Assembly (NCBI RefSeq): GCF_001942305.1
Contig: NZ_MKKE01000003.1
Span: 1-64,000, forward strand
DNA: 64,000 nucleotides
From: Saccharomonospora sp. CUA-673
GTDB taxonomy: Bacteria > Actinomycetota > Actinomycetes > Mycobacteriales > Pseudonocardiaceae
Direction of reading: 5' to 3'
Shown here one piece after another: positions 19,093 through 28,188 of this stretch. Below the pieces are notes generated by a model, which was given only the letters and a program-made list of their open reading frames with translations, was not told the origin of the DNA and made no database searches. Made by a program: the position numbers and the translations under genes. Every line of letters begins with the position of its first letter. Position 1 is the first letter of the stretch.

Positions 19093-19955
19093 GTGTCCGA
19101 CTTCGGCGAGCTCCTGCACCGCTGGCGCGACCGGCTCTCCCCGTCGACGCGGGCTTCCCCGCGACGGGCGGCCGGCGCGCGCCCGGACTGCGCCGCGAGG
19201 AACTCGCCCACCTGGCCGGACTGTCGGTCGACTACATCGTGCGGCTCGAGCAGGGCCGGGCGCAGAACCCGTCCGCCCAGGTCGTCAACGCCCTCGCCCG
19301 CGCCCTGCAGCTGTCCCGGGACGAACGCGACCAGCTCCATCGCGGCGCCGGGCTGCTGCCGCCGCAGGACGGCACGATCAGCGCCCACGTTCCGGCGAGC
19401 ATCCAGCGGCTCGCCGTGCGCCTGGGCGACGTCCCGATCGGCGTGTTCACGGCGGACTGGACGTTGGTGTGGTGGAACGACCTGTGGTGCGCGCTGCACG
19501 GCGACCCGTCCGCGGTGCAGGTCGAGGCGCGCAACCTGGCTCGCGTCCTGTTCGGACCCGACCCTCCGCCCGTGGAGAGCGAACGTGGGCCCGAGGCATT
19601 CGAGGCGTCGATCGTCGCCGACCTCAAGGACGCCATGTCCCGCTACCCCGCCGACGTCCGGCTCGCCCGCCTCGTCCGGGACCTCCGCGCCGAATCGGAC
19701 GCCTTCGCCCGCCACTGGGACACCGCGTCGGCCGCCCGGCACGCGAGCGAACGGAAGACGATCCACCACCCCGAGGTCGGCGAGATCCGCCTCGACTGCG
19801 ACGTCCTCCTGGCCCCGGGCGCCGACCTCCGGATGGTCACCTACACCGCGGCCGTCGGCACGCCCGACGCCGGCAAGCTCGACCTCCTCCGCGTCACCGC
19901 CGGCCGCGCCACCGACGCCGCCGAGACCGCCGCGAGCCCCGACGCGCCGACGTAG
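19093..19955 (+). CDS. XRE family regulator with MmyB-like ligand domain (one frameshift)
   Basis: 287 aa after restoring one base near 19140, in a C-rich run. GTG at 19093 follows GGGGG. The start reads MSDFGELLHRWRDRLSP, and after the shift RRAPGLRREELAHLAGLSVD gives the helix-turn-helix with DYIVRLEQGRAQNPS. The C-terminal ~190 residues are the MmyB-like PAS-type ligand-binding domain (PIGVFTADWTLVWWNDLWCA). Such regulators usually sit beside the dehydrogenase they control, as here with the SDR. It ends 15 bp before repeat array D. Confidence 0.85.
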
Positions 19956-19969
19956 CGGCGTCCACGAAC

Positions 19970-20053
19970 TGCCAACACGGCGACGCGGATTGCTGACACG
20001 GCGACGTGGGGTGCTGACACGGCGACGTGGGGTGCTGACACGGCGAGGTGGTT
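19970..20053. repeat. 21-bp tandem repeat array D
   Basis: Four units start at 19970, 19991, 20012 and 20033, exactly 21 bp apart; the middle two are nearly identical (TGCTGACACGGCGACGTGGG). The array fills the gap between the convergent XRE and ddaH genes and touches the ddaH stop codon. Confidence 0.9.
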
Positions 20054-20906
20054 ACTTGCGGATTTCCAGGGTGCAGCACTTGGGGCCGCCGCCGGCCTTG
20101 CGGAGTTCGGAGATGTCGACGTAGCGGACCTCGTAGCCGCGGGCGCTGAGCTGGTCGGCGAGACCGGTCGTCTCGGTCTCGACCGGCAGGATCACGTGCC
20201 GGCCGTCGGAGATGCCGTTGAGTCCGAAGCATGCGGCGTCGGCGGCCGTGGCGATCACCGCGTCGGGGAACAGCCGGCGCAGCACCCGCTGCGACCCCGG
20301 CGAGAACGCCTCCGGGTAGTAGGCGACCTGCGCGCGCACCCCGTCGGCCTCCGACTGCAGCACGAACAGTGCCGTGTCGAGGTGGTAGTAGCGCTCGTCG
20401 ACCAGGTTCAGTGACACGACCGGGACACCCAACGTCTCCTGCGCCTCGGCGTGCGCGCCCGGGTCGGTGCGGAATCCGGTGCCGGCGAGCAGCAACCCGC
20501 CGGTCCAGGCGAAGTCGCCCTCGGCCTCGTTGATCAGCCGCGGCATCGTCACGTCGCGGAAACCGTGCTCGACGAACCAACGGCGGAAGTGCTCGGCCTC
20601 GGCGGCGCGCTCGGGCGCGCGGAACCGCGAGCCGAGCACGCGGCCGTCGACGACCGTTCCGGAGTTGGCGGCGAACACCATGTCGGGCAGGCCCGGCTGC
20701 GGCGGCACCTCGTCGACGGTGTGGCCGAGTTCGCGGTACAGATCGCGCAGTGTCGTCCACTGCCGCACGGCACGATCGACGTCGACGGGACGGCTCGGAT
20801 CCATCCACGGGTTGATCGAGTACTCCACGGCGAAGTGCCGCGGCGGGCACATCAGGTAGTGACGAGGCGTGGGGATGCGCACGGGCAGCGCGGGAGCGTC
20901 CGACAT
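20052..20906 (-). CDS. ddaH: Dimethylarginine dimethylaminohydrolase family enzyme
   Basis: 284 aa. The guanidino-modifying pentein fold hydrolyses N-omega-methylated arginine (or arginine-like substrates) to citrulline and an amine. Visible signatures are LPDMVFAANSGTVVDGRVLG, EGDFAWTGG, catalytic His in ERYYHLDTALF, and catalytic Cys near the C-terminus in GGGPKCCTLEIRK. Length is normal. Divergent from an AsnC-type regulator, as I recall for the mycobacterial Rv2323c/Rv2324 pair, but the ornithine aminotransferase genes found there are absent here. A perfect palindrome lies in the shared promoter region. Confidence 0.88.
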   Translation of the reverse strand: MSDAPALPVRIPTPRHYLMCPPRHFAVEYSINPWMDPSRPVDVDRAVRQWTTLRDLYRELGHTVDEVPPQPGLPDMVFAANSGTVVDGRVLGSRFRAPERAAEAEHFRRWFVEHGFRDVTMPRLINEAEGDFAWTGGLLLAGTGFRTDPGAHAEAQETLGVPVVSLNLVDERYYHLDTALFVLQSEADGVRAQVAYYPEAFSPGSQRVLRRLFPDAVIATAADAACFGLNGISDGRHVILPVETETTGLADQLSARGYEVRYVDISELRKAGGGPKCCTLEIRK

Positions 20907-20929
20907 GCTTCGAATGTAGAACCACCCGG

Positions 20930-20959
20930 ATGCGCAAACAATCGACCATGGTTGCGCAT
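20930..20959. promoter_or_regulatory. Probable AsnC/Lrp operator
   Basis: ATGCGCAA, 14-base spacer, TTGCGCAT: a perfect 8-bp inverted repeat between ddaH (start 20906) and the AsnC gene (start 20980). Its placement fits control of both divergent genes by the AsnC protein. Confidence 0.55.
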
Positions 20960-20979
20960 GAGTATGCTAATCATTGCGT

Positions 20980-21426
20980 GTGAACACTCTGGACCAGCGA
21001 ATCGTTTCCTGCCTCGTGGCGAACGCCCGCGCGAGCTTCGCCGAGATCGGCAAGGTCGTCGGCCTGTCGGCACCCGCGGTCAAACGCCGGGTCGACCGGC
21101 TGCTCGACGAGGGCGTGCTGCGCGGCTTCACGGCGGTCGTCGACCCGGAGGCCCTCGGCTGGGGCACCGAGGCGTTCGTCGAGGTCCACTGTCAGGGCAA
21201 TGTCGCACCCGCCCGCATCCGTTCGCATCTCGAGCCGCTGCCCGAGGTGGTCGCGGCCTACACTGTCTCCGGTGCGGCCGACGCGATCGTGCACCTGCGC
21301 GCCGCCGACATCCACCACCTCGAGTCGGCGCTCGAACGACTCCGCGGTCTGGAGATCATCGACCGCACGGTCTCGACGGTGGTCCTGTCCACGCTGCTGG
21401 AACGCTCGCCCGACCCGGGGCAGTGA
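20980..21426 (+). CDS. Lrp/AsnC family transcriptional regulator
   Basis: 148 aa from GTG at 20980 (TTG at 20974 is in frame). The N-terminal helix-turn-helix starts TLDQRIVSCLVANARASFAE and continues VGLSAPAVKRRVDRLLDEGV. The C-terminal RAM domain (residues ~70-145) ends VSTVVLSTLLERSP. Such regulators sense amino acids; the divergent ddaH suggests arginine, citrulline or ornithine as the ligand (inference). There is little room for a ribosome-binding site, so it may be leaderless. A terminator follows at 21449. Confidence 0.9.
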   Translation: MNTLDQRIVSCLVANARASFAEIGKVVGLSAPAVKRRVDRLLDEGVLRGFTAVVDPEALGWGTEAFVEVHCQGNVAPARIRSHLEPLPEVVAAYTVSGAADAIVHLRAADIHHLESALERLRGLEIIDRTVSTVVLSTLLERSPDPGQ

Positions 21427-21448
21427 CCCGACGAACGAGGGGTCCTCG

Positions 21449-21470
21449 ACCGGGCCGAGACGGCCCGGTT
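21449..21470 (+). terminator. Hairpin after the AsnC gene
   Basis: Stem ACCGGGCC / GGCCCGGT with a 5-base loop, followed by TTCCC. Moderately strong; the T tract is short. Confidence 0.55.
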
Positions 21471-21616
21471 TCCCAGCGCGTGGGAGGCCCGCTGCACCCC
21501 CGCCGCAAGTGAGGTAAGCCAAATCACACCCCAGCACTCGCCCTGAAAACAACCAGTAACCTCGAGGTATTGCGCGCTGGGGCGCGCCAGATCGTGAGAG
21601 AAGGATTTCCTGGCCC

Positions 21617-23536
21617 ATGAGCACGAGTGCGAACGGCAGCGCCACCGAGGACTCGGGCGCGCTGTCGGCGACCCGTCAGACGGAGGTCAACCAGCTCGAC
21701 CGCGTCGTCATCCGCTTCGCCGGCGACTCCGGCGACGGCATGCAGCTGACGGGTGACCGGTTCACCTCCGAAGCCGCTGCCTTCGGGAACGACCTGGCCA
21801 CCCTGCCGAACTTCCCCGCCGAGATCCGCGCACCCCAGGGCACCATCCCCGGTGTCTCCAGCTTCCAGGTGCACTTCGCCGACTACGACATCCTCACGCC
21901 CGGCGACCGCCCCGACGTGCTCGTGGTGATGAACCCGGCGGCGTTGAAGGCCAACCTCGGCGACGTGCCCCGCGGCGGCACGATCATCGTCAACACCGAC
22001 GAGTTCGGTAAGCGGAACCTGACGAAGGTCGGCTACGAGTCGAACCCGCTCGAGGACGACACGCTGACGGGCTTCGAGGTCCACGAGGTCGCCATGACGA
22101 CCCTGACGCAGGGCGCGCTCGAGAGCACCGGCCTCGGCAAGAAGGACGCCGAACGCTGCAAGAACATGTTCGCGCTCGGTCTGCTGTCGTGGATGTACCA
22201 CCGGCCGACCGAGGGCACCGAGCAGTTCCTGCGCGAGAAGTTCGCGAAGAAGCCGGAGATCGCCGACGCGAACATCCTGGCCTTCCGCGCCGGCTGGTAC
22301 TACGGCGAGACGACCGAGGCGTTCGGCACGACCTTCGAGGTCGCGCCCGCGAAGCTGCCGGCGGGCACGTACCGCCAGATCACCGGCAACACGGCGTTGG
22401 CCTACGGCATCGTGGCGGCCGGTCAGCAGGCGAAGCTGCCGGTGCTGCTGGGCACCTACCCGATCACGCCGGCCTCGGACGTGCTGCACGAGCTGTCGAA
22501 GTACAAGAACTTCGGCATCACCTCGTTCCAGGCCGAGGACGAGATCGCCGGTGTCGGCGCCGCGCTCGGCGCGAGCTACGGCGGCGCGCTCGGCGTCACC
22601 TCGACGTCCGGGCCGGGTATCGCGCTCAAGGCCGAGACGATCGGCCTCGGCGTGATGACCGAGCTGCCGCTCGTGGTGATCGACGTGCAGCGCGGCGGCC
22701 CGTCGACCGGTCTGCCGACGAAGACCGAGCAGGCCGACCTGTTGCAGGCCTACTTCGGACGCAACAGCGAGTCGCCGGTGCCGATCGTCGCGCCGGCCAC
22801 GCCCGCGGACTGCTTCGACATCGCGCTCGAGGCCACGCGGATCGCGCTGACGTACCGCACGCCGGTGCTGCTGCTGTCCGACGGCGCCATCGCCAACGGT
22901 TCCGAGCCGTGGCTCATCCCCGACGTGTCGACGTTGCCGGACCTGTCGGTCGAGTTCGCGTCCGAACCGAACGCGCCCGACGGTTCCGGTGAGCACTGGC
23001 CGTACATGCGCGACCCGGAGACCCTCGCCCGCGAGTGGGCCGTCCCGGGCACGCCCGGTCTGCAGCACCGCATCGGTGGTCTGGAGAAGGCCGACGGCAA
23101 GGGCAGCATCTCGTACGACCCCGACAACCACGACCACATGGTGCGCCTGCGCCAGGCGAAGATCGACGGCATCGACGTCCCGGACGTCGAGGTCGACGAC
23201 CCCAGCGGCGGCAAGGCGCGCGTGCTGGTGCTCGGGTGGGGATCGACGTACGGCCCGAACGGCGCCGCGGCCCGCCGGGTGCGCAAGAAGGGCCTGCCGA
23301 TCGCGCAGGCACACCTGCGGCACCTGAACCCGCTGCCCGCCAACCTCGGCGAGGTGCTCGCGTCCTACGACCGCGTGATCGTGCCGGAGATGAACCTCGG
23401 CCAGCTCGCGATGTTGTTGCGCGCCAAGTACCTCGTCGACGTCCAGTCCTACACGAAGGTCGCGGGACTGCCCTTCAAGGCCGAGGAGCTCGAGGGCGTC
23501 TTCACCGACACCATCAGGGAGGTCACGGCAGAATGA
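21617..23536 (+). CDS. korA: 2-oxoglutarate:ferredoxin oxidoreductase alpha (fused gamma-alpha) subunit
   Basis: 639 aa. The N-terminal ~190 residues are the gamma-type domain ([26 protein letters not shown]). The remainder is the pyrimidine-binding alpha domain ([57 protein letters not shown]). With KorB it decarboxylates 2-oxoglutarate to succinyl-CoA, reducing ferredoxin, and serves as an oxidative or anaplerotic TCA step in actinobacteria. It is cytoplasmic. The stop overlaps the ATG of a 13-codon coupled ORF that leads into korB. Length matches mycobacterial KorA. Confidence 0.95.
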   Translation: MSTSANGSATEDSGALSATRQTEVNQLDRVVIRFAGDSGDGMQLTGDRFTSEAAAFGNDLATLPNFPAEIRAPQGTIPGVSSFQVHFADYDILTPGDRPDVLVVMNPAALKANLGDVPRGGTIIVNTDEFGKRNLTKVGYESNPLEDDTLTGFEVHEVAMTTLTQGALESTGLGKKDAERCKNMFALGLLSWMYHRPTEGTEQFLREKFAKKPEIADANILAFRAGWYYGETTEAFGTTFEVAPAKLPAGTYRQITGNTALAYGIVAAGQQAKLPVLLGTYPITPASDVLHELSKYKNFGITSFQAEDEIAGVGAALGASYGGALGVTSTSGPGIALKAETIGLGVMTELPLVVIDVQRGGPSTGLPTKTEQADLLQAYFGRNSESPVPIVAPATPADCFDIALEATRIALTYRTPVLLLSDGAIANGSEPWLIPDVSTLPDLSVEFASEPNAPDGSGEHWPYMRDPETLAREWAVPGTPGLQHRIGGLEKADGKGSISYDPDNHDHMVRLRQAKIDGIDVPDVEVDDPSGGKARVLVLGWGSTYGPNGAAARRVRKKGLPIAQAHLRHLNPLPANLGEVLASYDRVIVPEMNLGQLAMLLRAKYLVDVQSYTKVAGLPFKAEELEGVFTDTIREVTAE

Positions 23537-23574
23537 CCGACGACGCACTCTTTACCGCGGAGGCGGCGAAATGA
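23533..23574 (+). CDS. 13-aa coupled mini-ORF between korA and korB
   Basis: Reads [13 protein letters not shown] and stop. Its ATG overlaps the korA stop (ATGA at 23533) and its stop overlaps the korB ATG (ATGA at 23571). The korB ribosome-binding site (GGAGGCGG) lies inside it. It could keep terminating ribosomes on the message so that KorA and KorB are made in equal amounts. It may also be chance. A similar arrangement occurs between nuoE and nuoF. Confidence 0.35.
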   Translation: MTDDALFTAEAAK

Positions 23575-24633
23575 CCGCTACCGATTTGGGTTTGCCCAGC
23601 CTCGGCGGGCTCGATCTGGTCCCGTCGACCGACGAACCGCAGAAGGCCAAGGACTACAAGTCCGACCAGGAAGTGCGCTGGTGCCCCGGCTGCGGCGACT
23701 ACATCGTGCTCAACACGATCCAGTCGTTCCTGCCGACGTTGGGTCTCAAGCGCGAGAACATCGTGTTCATCTCGGGGATCGGCTGCTCGTCGCGGTTCCC
23801 GTACTACATGAACACCTACGGCATGCACTCGATCCACGGCCGTGCGCCGTCGATCGCGACCGGTCTGGCCACGACGCGGCCGGACCTGTCGGTGTGGGTC
23901 GTCACCGGCGACGGTGACGCGCTGTCCATCGGCGGCAACCACCTGATCCACGCGCTGCGCCGCAACGTCAACCTGAAGATCCTGCTGTTCAACAACCGGA
24001 TCTACGGTCTGACGAAGGGCCAGTACTCGCCGACGTCCGACCAGGGCATGGTCACCAAGTCGACGCCGATGGGTTCGGTGGACACGCCGTTCAACCCGGT
24101 GTCGCTGGCCCTGGGCGCGGAGGCGACGTTCGTGGGCCGCGCGTGGACTCGGACAAGAAGGGCCTCACCGAGGTGCTCACGGCGGCGGCCCAGCACCGGG
24201 GCAGCGCGGTCGTGGAGATCTACCAGACTGCCCGATCTTCAACGACGGCGCGTTCGAGGTGCTGAAGGACTCCGACGAGGCGGCGCAGCGGATCATCCCG
24301 TTGACGCCGGGTGAGCCGATCACGTTCGGCCCGGAGGGCGAGCTCGGTGTGACCTCCAGCGGCTACGGCGGTTTCGATGTCGGCAAGGTCGCCGACATCG
24401 GCGCGGACAACCTCGTCGTGCACGACCCGTCGATCGAGGACACGGCGTACGCGTTCGCGCTGTCGCGCATCGGCGACCAGAACCTCAACATGACGCCGAC
24501 CGGCATCTTCCGTCAGGTCAACCGGCCGACCTACGACGACCAGGCACGCGCCCAGGTCGAGCAGGCCCAGCAGGCCAAGCCCGCCGACCTCCAGGCCCTC
24601 CTCACCGGCAAGGACACCTGGACAGTCGAGTAA
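23571..24633 (+). CDS. korB: 2-oxoglutarate:ferredoxin oxidoreductase beta subunit (two frameshifts)
   Basis: 354 aa after restoring one base near 24141 and one near 24225. Frame 1 gives [13 protein letters not shown], Cys ligands in [33 protein letters not shown] and the TPP-binding [20 protein letters not shown]. Frame 2 contributes [20 protein letters not shown]. Frame 3 begins [20 protein letters not shown] and continues to the end. It binds thiamine diphosphate and an iron-sulfur cluster. All three parts are conserved and in order, so sequence error is more likely than decay. A strong terminator follows. Confidence 0.92.
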
Positions 24634-24647
24634 CCCCGGGTTTCACA

Positions 24648-24693
24648 CGCAGTCGAGGGCCCCACGGCGACGACCGTGGGGCCCTCGACTGCG
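24648..24693 (+). terminator. Strong terminator of korAB
   Basis: 20-bp perfect arms, CGCAGTCGAGGGCCCCACGG on the left, with a 6-base loop CGACGA, followed by TTGGGGG. It starts 15 bp after the korB stop. The U tract is poor, but the stem is exceptionally stable. Confidence 0.8.
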
Positions 24694-24801
24694 TTGGGGG
24701 TAACACGGACGTCGAGCGCGCCGCCGCGCGTAGAGCCGGTTTCGGCGAAGGGCGGACCGGGAAGGACTCGGGCCGCACACTGACTCGTCGAAGGGGCGCC
24801 G

Positions 24802-26145
24802 ATGGCACGAACCCGAGTGGTGATCGTCGGTGGTGGATTCGCGGGCTATCACGCTGCGCAGCACCTGACGAAGAATGTGGATCACGACGAGGTCGAGATC
24901 GTTCTCGTCAACCCCACCGACTACTTCTTGTACGTTCCACTCCTGCCGGAGGTCGGATCGGGGATCCTCGATCCGCGCTCGATCACGAACTCGCTGCCCG
25001 GAACGCTGCCGAACGTGCGGCTGGTCCTCGGTAACGTCACCGCGATCGACCCGGATCGGCAGGAACTGTCCTACGAGGACCCCGAGGGCAACACGGACTC
25101 GTTGTCCTTCGACCGGCTGGTGCTGGCCGCCGGCAGTGTCAACAAGCTGCTGCCCATCCCGGGAGTGGCCACGCACGGGCACGGCTTCCGCGGCATCCCC
25201 GAGGCGCTGTACTTCCGGGACCACGTGACGCGACAGATCGAACTGGCGGCCATGACCGACGACCCGAAGGAGCGCGACGCTCGCTGCACCTTCGTCGTGG
25301 TCGGCGCCGGCTACACCGGAACCGAGGTCGCCGCGCAGGGCCCGTCGTTCACCGAGACGTTGGCCGCGCGGCACCCGGAACTGCGCGATCAGCCGATGCG
25401 CTGGAAGCTGCTGGACCTCGCACCGCGCGTGCTGCCCGAGCTCGACCGGCGGCTGTCCCGCACGGCGGACGAGGTCCTCCGGGAGCGTGGAGTCGAGATC
25501 CTGACGGAAACGTCGATCACCGAGAGCACCGGCGATGGCGTCACGCTCAGCAACGATCAGTTCGTCCGGACACGGTCGCTGGTCTGGTGCGTCGGAGTCC
25601 GTCCCGATCCGCTCGTGGAATCGCTCGGCCTGGAAACCCAGCAGGGCAGGCTCGTGGTCGACAAGCACCTGTCGGTGCCCTCCTACCCTCACGTGTTCGC
25701 GTGCGGCGACGCCGCCGCGGTCACCGATCCGCACCACCCGGAACAGCTCACCCCGATGACCGCGCAGCACGCGGTCCGGCAGGGAAAGCTCGCCGCCCGC
25801 AACGTCCTCGCCTCGCTGGGACACGGAACGTCCGCCGCCTACCGGCACCGCGACCTCGGTTTCGTCGTGGACCTCGGTGCCCGCAAGGCCGCCGCGAACC
25901 CGTTGCACATCCCGCTCTCCGGGCTGCCTGCCAAGACGGTCACGCGCGGGTATCACCTGGCGGCCATGCCGGCCAATCGGCTGCGGGTCGCCGTCGACTG
26001 GGCTCTGGACGCGGTCGCGACCCGGCCTCGCGTGCAACTCGGGTTGGTCCGATCCGGAGCCGTGCCGCTGGACACCGCCTCCCCCGAACTGCCGGATCTA
26101 CCTTCGGCCGGGGAGCCTGTGGGCGAGCCGAACACCGACCGTTGA
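24802..26145 (+). CDS. Type II NADH dehydrogenase-like FAD oxidoreductase
   Basis: 447 aa. It has two nucleotide-binding Rossmann motifs: FAD site VVIVGGGFAGYHAAQHL (residues ~6-22) and NADH site FVVVGAGYTGTEVAA (residue ~165). It also has VFACGDAAAVTDPHHPEQLT and a C-terminal membrane-associating region. It resembles non-proton-pumping NDH-2, which passes electrons from NADH to menaquinone, but divergent members act on other acceptors. Long for NDH-2 only in its Pro-rich tail. It stands alone between the korAB terminator and the convergent ArfC-like gene, so the cell has both complex I and this enzyme. Confidence 0.85.
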   Translation: MARTRVVIVGGGFAGYHAAQHLTKNVDHDEVEIVLVNPTDYFLYVPLLPEVGSGILDPRSITNSLPGTLPNVRLVLGNVTAIDPDRQELSYEDPEGNTDSLSFDRLVLAAGSVNKLLPIPGVATHGHGFRGIPEALYFRDHVTRQIELAAMTDDPKERDARCTFVVVGAGYTGTEVAAQGPSFTETLAARHPELRDQPMRWKLLDLAPRVLPELDRRLSRTADEVLRERGVEILTETSITESTGDGVTLSNDQFVRTRSLVWCVGVRPDPLVESLGLETQQGRLVVDKHLSVPSYPHVFACGDAAAVTDPHHPEQLTPMTAQHAVRQGKLAARNVLASLGHGTSAAYRHRDLGFVVDLGARKAAANPLHIPLSGLPAKTVTRGYHLAAMPANRLRVAVDWALDAVATRPRVQLGLVRSGAVPLDTASPELPDLPSAGEPVGEPNTDR

Positions 26146-26191
26146 CCACGGGCGGCGACGAGCCCGGCCCGCGAGCTACCCGTGGCCGTCG

Positions 26192-28171
26192 TCAGGTGAG
26201 GGGCCGGAAACCTACTCGTTCGGCGTCGGCGGGGCTGCGGAACCAGACCTCGGCGACCATGCGCGGGTACTGCGGGGACGCGTCGGTGACGTAGCGCAGC
26301 GCCGTGACACTCGCCTTCACCGTGAAGTCCGGCGACGGGCTCTCCCCACCCGGCAGCGGCATCGCCGAGCCGGGGCCGAACGGACCTGCGTGCAGGTTCT
26401 CCGGCTCACCGCCCTGCTCGTCGGGCGCGGCGGCTGCGTCCCGACCGTGTTCCTGATCGGCCGCCTGCGTGCCGTGCCGACCGTTGGTCGGCACCTGGCC
26501 CGTGGGCGTGACGAACCGCGTCATCTCCGGCCGCTCATCCTGCACGTCACCGGTCGCCTGGCCCGCTGCCGGCACCTGACCCGTCTGGCCGGTCTGGTCG
26601 TCGAAGACCGGTTCGGCCGCGGGGGCACCGCCGCCCTGCCCGGCACTCGACGGTTCGAACAGCGAACCGCTCTGCACGTCGGCGTCGGGCTCGCGGCGGG
26701 CGATGGCCCGCATCGACGGCTGGATCGGCTTGGGCGTGTCGAAACCGCCCGGCGGGCGCTGTCGCGGCGTCCGCTTCGGCAGGATGTTCGTCGACTCGTT
26801 CGGATCCTCGTCGGACCCCTCGGCCGGACCGCCGCCGAACGCGTACGCCGGCGGATCGGCGGGCACATCACCCGACACGTCACCGGCGACACCGCCGGGA
26901 ACGCCGCCGGGCACGTCCGCACCGCCGAGGTCGCCCGTGGCGCCCTCGACGTCCGGGTCGGCGGCCTCGGCGCCGGCGGCCGGGCCGCCGCTGTCGGCGG
27001 CGAACGTGTCGACCGCGCCGGGCTCGAACAGACTGCCGGGCCGCTTCTGCGGAGGACCGTCGCGGCGCACCTCGGACTCGAAGGTCCCGGGGTCCTCGAA
27101 AGCGTCGGAGGACTCGGGAGCCTCGGAACCCGCCGGGCCCTCGAATCCCTCGAACGCAGCGACATCGGCCTCGGGCTCGACGGACGGGTCGATACCGGAC
27201 CGGTCACCGCCGACCGGGAACTCCTTGGTCGCCTCGAACGACGTCACCGGCGTGAACGGCGGTCCCATGGTCAGTCCCGAACCGATCGGTCGGTCGGAGG
27301 ACTGCTCGGGGGCCTGGCCGTGGTCGCCGGACTCCGCCGTCGCGGCGGGCTCGGCCGGTTCGGCGGGCGGTTCGTAGTCGGACACCGCCGCCAGGTGCGG
27401 CTGGGCGTCCGATCCGATCAGCTGGGTCGTCTCCGTGGCGTCCGGTTCGGGCGCGGAGTCCGGGGCCGGGTCGGAGTCAGCGGTGGGGCCGGGGACCGGG
27501 GCGACGAAGCGGGTCGCGTCCTCGCTGCCGGGCTCGTCGAACCCGTCGTCCTCGGACCGGTCCTCGTACGGGAGGTCCTCGCGGTCGTCGAACACGCCCC
27601 GGCTGTCGAAGGCGCGCTCCTCGAAGGCACCTCGCTCCTCGACAGCGCCCCGCTCGTCGACAGCGCCGCGTTCCTCGAACGCCCCGCGCTCGTCGGCGGA
27701 CTCGTCGTCGTACCGCTCGCCGGGCACCTCGAGGTCCTCGGGTCGATCGGCGAGGTCGAAGTCGTCGCGGCCGTCGGCGCCCAGGTAGGAGGTGTCGCCG
27801 CCGCCGACGCCGGCGAGGCTGTTGCGCTCCGGCCAGTCCGTCTCGGGTTCCGGCCGACGCTCGGCGTCGTAACCGCCGTCGAAGGCGTCGTAGCCGTCGA
27901 AGCCCTGGCCGTCGAAGCCGCCGACGGCCACGTCACCGGTGGCGAGCGCCTCGTCGGCGTCGCTGAAGGGGTCGTTCCGGCCCGGTCTCGCCGCGGGGGC
28001 CCCGAGCGCGGGCTCGGAGATGCGACGGAGATCGGCCTCCCTGGCCGCGAGTCTCGTCTCGAGGGCTCTGACCTGCTTCTTCGCCGGACGGACCAGAAAG
28101 ACCCAGGCCAGGAAGGCGCCCAGCACGAATGCGATCGCGCTGAACACCCAGACCTGCCCGAAAATGGACAT
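26192..28171 (-). CDS. Acidic membrane-anchored protein with ArfC-like (sunset) C-terminal domain
   Basis: 659 aa. One N-terminal membrane helix, starting MSIFGQVWVFSAIAFVLGAF, is followed by a basic KKQVRALETRLAAREADL coiled segment. About 550 residues are then extremely Asp/Glu/Pro/Gly-rich and presumably disordered. The C-terminal ~55 residues are conserved-looking (SPDFTVKASVTALRYVTDAS, then AEVWFRSPADAERVGFRP). The two ends match my recollection of mycobacterial channel-accessory protein ArfC, whose C-terminal part is called the sunset domain. It lies 17 bp downstream of the polyprenyl synthase gene. The acidic middle includes hexapeptide repeats. Confidence 0.65.
   Translation of the reverse strand: MSIFGQVWVFSAIAFVLGAFLAWVFLVRPAKKQVRALETRLAAREADLRRISEPALGAPAARPGRNDPFSDADEALATGDVAVGGFDGQGFDGYDAFDGGYDAERRPEPETDWPERNSLAGVGGGDTSYLGADGRDDFDLADRPEDLEVPGERYDDESADERGAFEERGAVDERGAVEERGAFEERAFDSRGVFDDREDLPYEDRSEDDGFDEPGSEDATRFVAPVPGPTADSDPAPDSAPEPDATETTQLIGSDAQPHLAAVSDYEPPAEPAEPAATAESGDHGQAPEQSSDRPIGSGLTMGPPFTPVTSFEATKEFPVGGDRSGIDPSVEPEADVAAFEGFEGPAGSEAPESSDAFEDPGTFESEVRRDGPPQKRPGSLFEPGAVDTFAADSGGPAAGAEAADPDVEGATGDLGGADVPGGVPGGVAGDVSGDVPADPPAYAFGGGPAEGSDEDPNESTNILPKRTPRQRPPGGFDTPKPIQPSMRAIARREPDADVQSGSLFEPSSAGQGGGAPAAEPVFDDQTGQTGQVPAAGQATGDVQDERPEMTRFVTPTGQVPTNGRHGTQAADQEHGRDAAAAPDEQGGEPENLHAGPFGPGSAMPLPGGESPSPDFTVKASVTALRYVTDASPQYPRMVAEVWFRSPADAERVGFRPLT
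27604..27692 (-). repeat. 18-bp in-frame repeats in the acidic ArfC-like gene
   Basis: Five to six tandem copies encode hexapeptides of the form ERGAFE, ERGAVD and ERGAVE. Copy number may vary between strains. It causes no frame change. Confidence 0.7.
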
Positions 28172-28188
28172 TGGTGCGGCGTCCTCCC

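Noticed and set aside
21524..23548. 674-codon minus-strand ORF antisense to korA
   Set aside because: It lies fully opposite korA, has a biased composition, no start context and no recognisable domain.
26146..26185. Terminator between the NDH-2-like and ArfC-like genes
   Set aside because: Only 7-bp arms (CCACGGG / CCCGTGG) around a 26-base loop with no T tract; too weak to call.
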